Below, piece by piece: positions 58,592-64,000 of a DNA stretch of 64,000 nt. Both the position numbers and the translations under genes were made by a program. Within the stretch, counting starts at the first letter, position 1, and each line of letters begins with the position of its first letter. Source of the stretch: Microbacterium sp. SCN 70-27 (GTDB lineage Bacteria > Actinomycetota > Actinomycetes > Actinomycetales > Microbacteriaceae); contig MEEK01000027.1 of the NCBI GenBank assembly GCA_001724425.1, forward strand, positions 1 through 64,000. The letters run 5' to 3'. The notes beneath the pieces are model-generated. The model did not search any database and was not told the origin of the DNA. It worked only from the letters and a program-made list of their open reading frames with translations.

Positions 58592-59823
58592 GTGAGATGT
58601 CCTCCGAGGGAGCCGCCGCCGGGGTGCGGGTCGCGATCGTCCCGTGGATGCGCGTGAGCGCAGCCCTGTTCGCCGTCGCGTGGGGCGGGAACGAGTTCAC
58701 GCCCCTGCTCGTGATGTACCGCCAGATCGACCAGATGAGCGCCTTCAGCGTGAATGTACTGCTCGGGGCATATGTCCTGGGCATCGTGCCCGCGCTCCTT
58801 CTCGGCGGTCCGCTGTCCGACCGGTACGGCCGCCGACCGCTGTTCGTCCCCGCGCCGATCATCGCGATTGCGGGCAGCACGCTCCTCGCCGTCGGGGCTT
58901 CCTCGATGCCGCTCCTGTTCGCCGGGCGGGTGCTGTCGGGTATCGCGCTGGGGCTCGTGATGGCAGTCGGCACGAGCTGGGTGAAAGAGCTCTCCGAGCC
59001 TCCGTTCACGACCCGCGCCGTCGACGGCCGTGGAGCCTCACGCGCCGCGCTCGCGCTGACGTCCGGGTTCGCGCTGGGCGCCGGTTGCGCTGCGGCGCTC
59101 GGGCAGTTCGGTCCCATCCCCACCGCATCGCCGTACCTGCTGCACATCGCCCTGACCCTCGTCGCGCTCGTGCTGCTGTGGACGGCGCCGGAGAGCCGAC
59201 CGCGTAGGGACACCTCGGGGCCGCTCCTCGCCGACCTGCGCATCCCCACCGCGATGCACCGTCGGTTCCTCCTCGTTGTCGTCCCGATGGCGCCCTGGGT
59301 CTTCGGCACCGCCGCAAGCGCGTACGCGATCCTGCCGGGCCTCATGATGGCGCAGGCGCCGGGGCTGCAGATCGGGGTGTCGGGTCTGTTGTGCGTCGTC
59401 GCGCTCGGTTGCGGTGTTGCGGTGCAGCGCTTCGCCGCGAAGGTCGACACTCCGCTGTCAGCCCGCGGCATCGGGATCGCGCTGACGGTCACGGTTCCCG
59501 CCATGATCCTGGCCGCCGTCGCGGTGAGCCTCAACTCGCTCGCCTGGGCGTTCGTGGCCGCCGCGGCACTCGGGGCGGCCTACGGCATGTTGCTCGTCGG
59601 GGGACTGCGCGAGATCCAGCGGATCGCCGGTCCGCGTGATCTCGCCGGACTCACCGCTGTGTACTACTCACTGACGTATCTCGGCTTCTTCATCCCGGCG
59701 ATCCTCGCCGCGCTCGGCGCGTGGATCCCGTACACGACGATGTTCCTCGCCGGCGCGGTCCTCGCCGCGGTCAGCGTCGGGATCGTCGCCCTGAGCTGGC
59801 GTCGCCACCTGCCGGCGGCCTGA
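58588..59823 (+). CDS. MFS transporter (12 helices), coupled to GntR
   Basis: The 411-aa product has GGPLSDRYGRRPLF between TM2 and TM3 (motif A) and about 12 helices. The start GTG 58588 overlaps the GntR stop. Unlike drug exporters it lacks motif C in a clear form; import or export of a metabolite is possible. Substrate unknown. Confidence 0.82.
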   Translation: MSEMSSEGAAAGVRVAIVPWMRVSAALFAVAWGGNEFTPLLVMYRQIDQMSAFSVNVLLGAYVLGIVPALLLGGPLSDRYGRRPLFVPAPIIAIAGSTLLAVGASSMPLLFAGRVLSGIALGLVMAVGTSWVKELSEPPFTTRAVDGRGASRAALALTSGFALGAGCAAALGQFGPIPTASPYLLHIALTLVALVLLWTAPESRPRRDTSGPLLADLRIPTAMHRRFLLVVVPMAPWVFGTAASAYAILPGLMMAQAPGLQIGVSGLLCVVALGCGVAVQRFAAKVDTPLSARGIGIALTVTVPAMILAAVAVSLNSLAWAFVAAAALGAAYGMLLVGGLREIQRIAGPRDLAGLTAVYYSLTYLGFFIPAILAALGAWIPYTTMFLAGAVLAAVSVGIVALSWRRHLPAA

Positions 59824-59881
59824 CGAGGAACGGCCCCGCGGGGAACCGCCCGGCGAGGCATCCTCGCGAAGACCTCGCAGA

Positions 59882-59924
59882 GAAGGGGGGCGCGGGAAGG
59901 ACATGTCCTCCCCGCGCCCCCTTC
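59882..59924. terminator. Bidirectional terminator between MFS and acetoin reductase genes
   Basis: GAAGGGG..GCGCGGG..AGGACAT and its complement ATGTCCT..CCCGCGC..CCCTTC form a long hairpin with a few mismatches, between two convergent genes. Confidence 0.75.
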
Positions 59925-59931
59925 GGATGCA

Positions 59932-60714
59932 TCAGTTGTAGAGCATCCCGCCGTCCACGAGCAGCACCTGGCCGGTCACGTAGTCGGCCTTCTCGCTCGC
60001 GAGGAACGACACGACGTTCGCGACGTCTTCGGGCGTCTCGATGCGGCCGAGGGCGATGCTCTCGACGTTCTCCTTGAGGTTCTGACCGCGGGGCTTGCCG
60101 TTGATCTCCGACAGCTTCTCGTCGATGAGATCCCACATGCCGGTGCCGACGATGCCGGGGGCGTAGGCGTTGACCGTAATGCCCTTCGGCGCGAGCTCCT
60201 GCGCCGCCACCTGCGTGAGGCCGCGGACGGCGAACTTCGACGCGGAGTACGCACCGAGGATCGGGAAGCCCTTGATCGACGCGATCGAGGCGGCGGAGAT
60301 GATCTTGCCCTTCACACCGAGCTCGATGAACTTGTCGGCAGCGGCCTGGATGCCGAAGACGACGCTGTTCACGTTGATGGAGAAGATCTTGTCGAGCTCT
60401 TCCGCCGTCACGTCGAGGATCGGCTTGACCTGCGCGATGCCCGCGTTGTTCACGATGACGTCGAACCCGCCGAGCTGCGTCGCGGCTGCGTCCACAGCGG
60501 CGACGACGTCTTCCTTCTTCGACACGTCCGCGGCCACGAAGATCGCACGGCGGCCCAGCGCTTCGATCTCCGCGACGACGCCACGCGCCTTCTCCTCCTG
60601 GAAGGCGAGATCTGCGACGGCGACATCGAAGCCGTCCTTCGCGAGCTGGAGCGCGATACCGCGACCGATTCCCTGACCTGCGCCCGAGACGAGAGCGACC
60701 TTGGCAGTGGACAT
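59932..60714 (-). CDS. Acetoin reductase / 2,3-butanediol dehydrogenase-like SDR
   Basis: The 260-aa short-chain dehydrogenase has NAD site SGAGQGIGRGIA, NNAGIAQVKPILDVT, Ser in AASIASIKGFP and YSASK. The cofactor loop and C-terminus (GKPRGQNLKENVESIALGR, LVDGGMLYN) fit the diacetyl/acetoin reductase (BudC) group. It reduces diacetyl or acetoin with NADH. ATG 60714 follows GGAATGTC; the longer ORF is not needed. Confidence 0.88.
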   Translation of the reverse strand: MSTAKVALVSGAGQGIGRGIALQLAKDGFDVAVADLAFQEEKARGVVAEIEALGRRAIFVAADVSKKEDVVAAVDAAATQLGGFDVIVNNAGIAQVKPILDVTAEELDKIFSINVNSVVFGIQAAADKFIELGVKGKIISAASIASIKGFPILGAYSASKFAVRGLTQVAAQELAPKGITVNAYAPGIVGTGMWDLIDEKLSEINGKPRGQNLKENVESIALGRIETPEDVANVVSFLASEKADYVTGQVLLVDGGMLYN

Positions 60715-60892
60715 TCCGACTACTCCTTCATGGTTCGATGGAGCGCTGTGGCGCTCCGAGAGAAGGCCGGCCGAAGGCACGGTGGTGTTTCCGCCGGCCG
60801 GGAACGCATCACGAGGATGCTGCCTTTTCATTGTCCGTCCGGGTGCTGCGAGCAGGGCCTTCGGCCGCGGATATGCCTCCGTTCGGAGGGGG

Positions 60893-62055
60893 TCAGCGGC
60901 TGACTGCGACCGCGTCCCACACGGCGTCGGCGACCTCGCGCTTCGTGCCCTCGGCATCCGCGACCACGGTGTCTTCGGCGTCGAGGATCAGCACCCGGTT
61001 GTCGGGTGTCTCGAACCCGGCATCCCACGACACCCGGTTGACGATGAGAAGGTCGACGCCCTTCCGGGCGCGCTTGCGCCGCCCGCGCTCGAGGAGCTCC
61101 TCGTCGGAGTCGGCCGTCTCTGCGGCGAAGCCGACGACCGTCTGGCCGGGGCGCCTCCCGGCGACGAGTCCCGCGAGCACGTCCGGGTTCGGCACGAGGT
61201 CGAGCAGTGGCACGCCATCCTCCTTGCGGAGCTTGTCGTGCGACACCTCGGCGACGCGGAAGTCGGCGACGGCGGCGACCATCGCGATGACGTCGGCGGA
61301 TGCCGCGGCATCCGTCATCGCGTCTGCGAGCTCCGCGGTCGTGCTCACCCGGACGACGGTGATGCGGGGGTGGCGGGTCGCGGCATCCAGCACACCGTCG
61401 TCGACGTGCGCGGCGACGAGCACGACCTCGGCGCCGCGGTCGGCGGCAGCGACCGCGAGCGCTGCACCCTGACGCCCGCTCGAACGATTGCCGAGGTAGC
61501 GTACGGGGTCGATCGGCTCTCGTGTGCCGCCCGTCGAGACGGCCACGCGCCGCCCGGCGAGATCGGTGGGTCGTGCGGCGCGTGCGGCGCCGCTGCTGGC
61601 TGCTTCGAGCGCCGCGGCGAGGATCTCGTCCGGCTCGACCATGCGGCCGGGGCCGCTGTCGCCGCCGGTGAGGGGGCCGTCGGCCGGGCCGACCACATGC
61701 ACGCCGCGCGAGCGCAGCACCTCGATGTTCGCCTGCGTCGCGGCGTGCTCCCACATCGCGGTGTGCATCGCGGGGGCGACGACGACGGGCGCCGTCGTCG
61801 CGAGGAGAGTGACGCCGAGCAGGTCGTCGGCGATCCCGGCTGCCATCTTCGCGAGCGTGTTGGCCGTCGCCGGGGCGATCACGACGAGGTCGGCCGAGGT
61901 GCCGAGCGCGACGTGCCGCACCTGGGCGACGTCGTCGTGGACGCTCGTCGTGACAGGATTCCTCGAGACGGCCTCCCACGTGGTCGTCCCGACGAACCGC
62001 AGCGAGTCGGCGGTGGGAACAACGTGCACCTCGTGGCCGTTGGTCACCAGCGCAC
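60893..62055 (-). pseudogene. coaBC: coaBC with deleted N-terminus (phosphopantothenoylcysteine decarboxylase/synthetase)
   Basis: About 387 codons of the bifunctional CoA-biosynthesis enzyme are present: the CoaC part (ALVTNGHEVHVVPTADSLRF, APATANTLAKMAAGIADDLL, active-site His region APAMHTAMWEHAATQ) and CoaB (STGGTREPIDPVRYLGNRSSGRQG, AAVADFR). The first ~20 residues, including the GVSGGIAAYKA flavin-binding loop and start codon, are missing. Upstream of about 62055 the frame is antisense to an NRDE gene fragment. A start inside that antisense part would give a defective flavoprotein domain. Since CoaBC is normally essential, this locus needs checking. Confidence 0.85.
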
Positions 62056-62390
62056 GCCGCGTCGCACTCGAGCCTGGCATCCACATGATCGCGCACGACG
62101 ACCTCGACGACCCTGCGACGGCTCGCATCGCGGCGTGGCACGAGGCGTTCCCCGTTCCCGCCGAAGGTGTCGCGGACGACGTCTGGATGACCGCGTGGCT
62201 CGACGCCCTCGAACGGACGAGCGAGGTCGGCCCGGTCGATGATCGGGCGATCGTGCGCGACAACCGCCCCTTCGGGTACCCGACCCTGTCCCTGCTCGTC
62301 TGCGCCGCCTCCGTCGGCGCCGACGGCGTGCGGGTGCGCTACGGCGAGTTCGACCGCCCCGGCGTCTGGAACCGCCCGACGCTGGCCTGA
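62056..62390 (+). pseudogene. C-terminal fragment of an NRDE (TANGO2-like) family protein
   Basis: About 110 codons remain: VALEPGIHMIAHDDLDDP, RIAAWHEAFPVP, and a C-terminal DRAIVRDNRPFGYPTLSLLV. NRDE proteins are ~260 residues with a catalytic Cys2-type N-terminal nucleophile and an NRDE motif, both absent here. It lies head to head with truncated coaBC; the junction is about 62055. Confidence 0.75.
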
Positions 62391-62404
62391 CCCCCTGTCC
62401 GAAG

Positions 62405-62474
62405 TCGAGACCCGGTCTGCACGCCGAAACCCGGGCTCCGGTCGCGGGGTCTCGGCGCGCAGACCGGGTCTCGC
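62405..62474. repeat. Long near-perfect inverted repeat
   Basis: CGAGACCCGGTCTGC (62406-62420) pairs with GCAGACCGGGTCTCG (62459-62473). The stem continues inward with CGCCGA.ACCC matched to GGGT.TCGGCG, so about 27 bp with two mismatches around a ~14-nt loop. On the minus-strand RNA both mismatches would be G-U pairs, so the structure is better on that strand. It resembles interspersed repeats found between Microbacteriaceae genes. Confidence 0.75.
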
Positions 62475-62505
62475 GGAATGGGGGTGGGGTGCTAGCGTCG
62501 CGGCC

Positions 62506-63096
62506 ATGGATGGTGAGGAGCCCGAGGTCGTGTTCTTCGCGGATGCCGCGGCCTTCCGCGCGTGGCTGGAGGAACACCACGAGACCGCGCCGGAGCTGTG
62601 GATGGAGCGTCGCCTGAAGGCACACCCCGAGCAGGGGCTCACGTGGGAGGACGCCGTCCTCGAGGCGCTGTGCTTCGGCTGGATCGACTCGACGAGCCGG
62701 AGCATCGGCGGCGTGCGCGCGCAGCGCTGGAGTCCGCGCCGACCGCGCTCGAACTGGAGTGCCGTGAACATCGCACACGTCGAACGGCTGCGCGCGGCCG
62801 GGCTCATGCGACCGGCCGGTCTCGCCGCGTTCGAGCGGCGCACGCCGGAGCGGACCGGGGTCTACGCGTACGAGAACAGCGACGAACTGACGGATGCCGA
62901 GGCATCCGCACTCACCAGGGACCCCGCGGCGGCGGCATTCTGGGAGATCGCGACGCCCGGCTACCGCCGCATCTGTGCGAACTGGATCCACAGCGCGAAG
63001 CGCGAACAGACCCGCACCGATCGGCTCGCGACGCTCGTCGCCGACTGCGCCGCGGGCCGCCCCGCCGAGGCCGCACGGGCCGCGACCGCGGACTGA
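62506..63096 (+). CDS. YdeI/OmdA-family (bacteriocin-protection) protein
   Basis: The 196-aa protein has the YdeI features: EVVFFADAAAFRAWLEEHH, LTWEDAVLEALCFGWIDS, RWSPRRPRSNWSAVN, and a C-terminal helical YdeI segment (FWEIATPGYRRICANWIHSAKREQTR). It is linked to resistance to cationic peptides in other bacteria. ATG 62506 has no strong ribosome site; the transcript may be leaderless. Confidence 0.85.
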   Translation: MDGEEPEVVFFADAAAFRAWLEEHHETAPELWMERRLKAHPEQGLTWEDAVLEALCFGWIDSTSRSIGGVRAQRWSPRRPRSNWSAVNIAHVERLRAAGLMRPAGLAAFERRTPERTGVYAYENSDELTDAEASALTRDPAAAAFWEIATPGYRRICANWIHSAKREQTRTDRLATLVADCAAGRPAEAARAATAD

Positions 63097-63179
63097 CGCG
63101 CGCCGCCCGCCGCACGGCTGACGCGGCCGACCCGACTGCGAGATGGCGCGGCCCCGGGCCGTCACGCCGGCGGCCGCAC

Positions 63180-63249
63180 GACGGCCCGTCTCGGCATCGC
63201 CGCAGGAGCCGCGTGACGGCCCGTCTCGGCGTCGCCGCAGGAGCCGCGT
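63180..63249. repeat. 35-bp tandem duplication
   Basis: GACGGCCCGTCTCGGC...GAGCCGCGT occurs at 63180-63214 and directly again at 63215-63249 with one A/G difference. It lies in the 282-nt non-coding gap between YdeI and pgi. Each copy starts with a GC-rich dyad GACGGCCCGTC. Nothing else was seen in 63097-63378. Confidence 0.8.
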
Positions 63250-63378
63250 GCGAGATCACCCGCAGGTGTCCGCACGGTGCGACCAGCGCGTGCGCCGCCC
63301 GCGTCGGCTGCCGTCCACGAGCGCGCGGGGCGAACCCGTCAGGCTGCCGCGAGTCGTGTCGCGGCAGCCTGAGCGGGG

Positions 63379-64000
<622 letters not shown>

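Overview
The window is high-GC actinobacterial DNA with Microbacterium-like (Microbacteriaceae) features: strong GC3 bias in genes on both strands, GTG starts, many 4-nt ATGA/GTGA stop-start overlaps, abundant 'gatgcc/gcatcc' strings, DUF7882 proteins, and palindromic intergenic repeats of the type seen in this family. The genus is inferred from gene content and style, not from a marker gene.

Layout. 1-1.6 kb: a polymorphic-toxin tip, a small putative immunity gene and a wrecked Tdi1/DUF1851 immunity pseudogene. 1.7-4.8 kb: a copper/heme envelope operon (membrane protein, CopC, PCuAC, Tat-exported Dyp peroxidase). 4.9-12.6 kb: a broken fucose-type gene pair, then mostly single housekeeping or stress genes (CDF transporter with a lipoprotein, YbdK ligase, hydrolase, ROK kinase, desaturase, DUF7882 pair). 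12.9-22.4 kb: two thiosulfate sulfurtransferases, a broken sulfonate monooxygenase/FMN reductase locus, a small alarmone synthetase, two PadR modules and a DHA2 drug exporter. 23.5-26.7 kb: a LacI regulator and an araD-araA chimera plus aldose epimerase. 28.6 kb: tRNA-Arg(ACG) followed by a decayed 0.8-kb patch. 29.5-37 kb: a GH65 phosphorylase / YesL / ABC sugar importer / LacI cluster with two matching operators. 37.7-42.6 kb: aminotransferase, FAD amine oxidase, amylosucrase. 43-49.9 kb: serine dehydratase, broken DUF2804, MarR, DUF2207, isocitrate lyase. 50-50.7 kb: six tandem palindromic repeats and a candidate small RNA. 50.7-55.3 kb: a sigma/anti-sigma-like pair, stress proteins and a secreted lysozyme-like protein. 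55.6-64 kb: a bgl-type PTS permease, GntR/MFS pair, acetoin reductase, a truncated coaBC, YdeI and the C-terminal part of pgi.

How the genes fit together: the carbohydrate genes (29.5-42.6 kb and 55.6 kb) describe a bacterium importing alpha- and beta-linked oligosaccharides, cleaving them by phosphorolysis or transglycosylation. Isocitrate lyase and serine dehydratase serve C2 and amino-acid carbon.

The most unusual property of the window is a set of clean deletion scars. In at least six places two gene fragments meet at a sharp junction with the sequence between them missing: about 5.19, 14.21, 19.73, 25.11, 45.22 and 62.06 kb. One joint removes the start of coaBC, normally an essential gene, so either this is genuine recent genome erosion with compensation elsewhere or the assembly has systematic deletions. 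A minus-strand small RNA candidate with its own promoter and terminator (about 50.38-50.49 kb) is the best candidate for an undescribed functional element.
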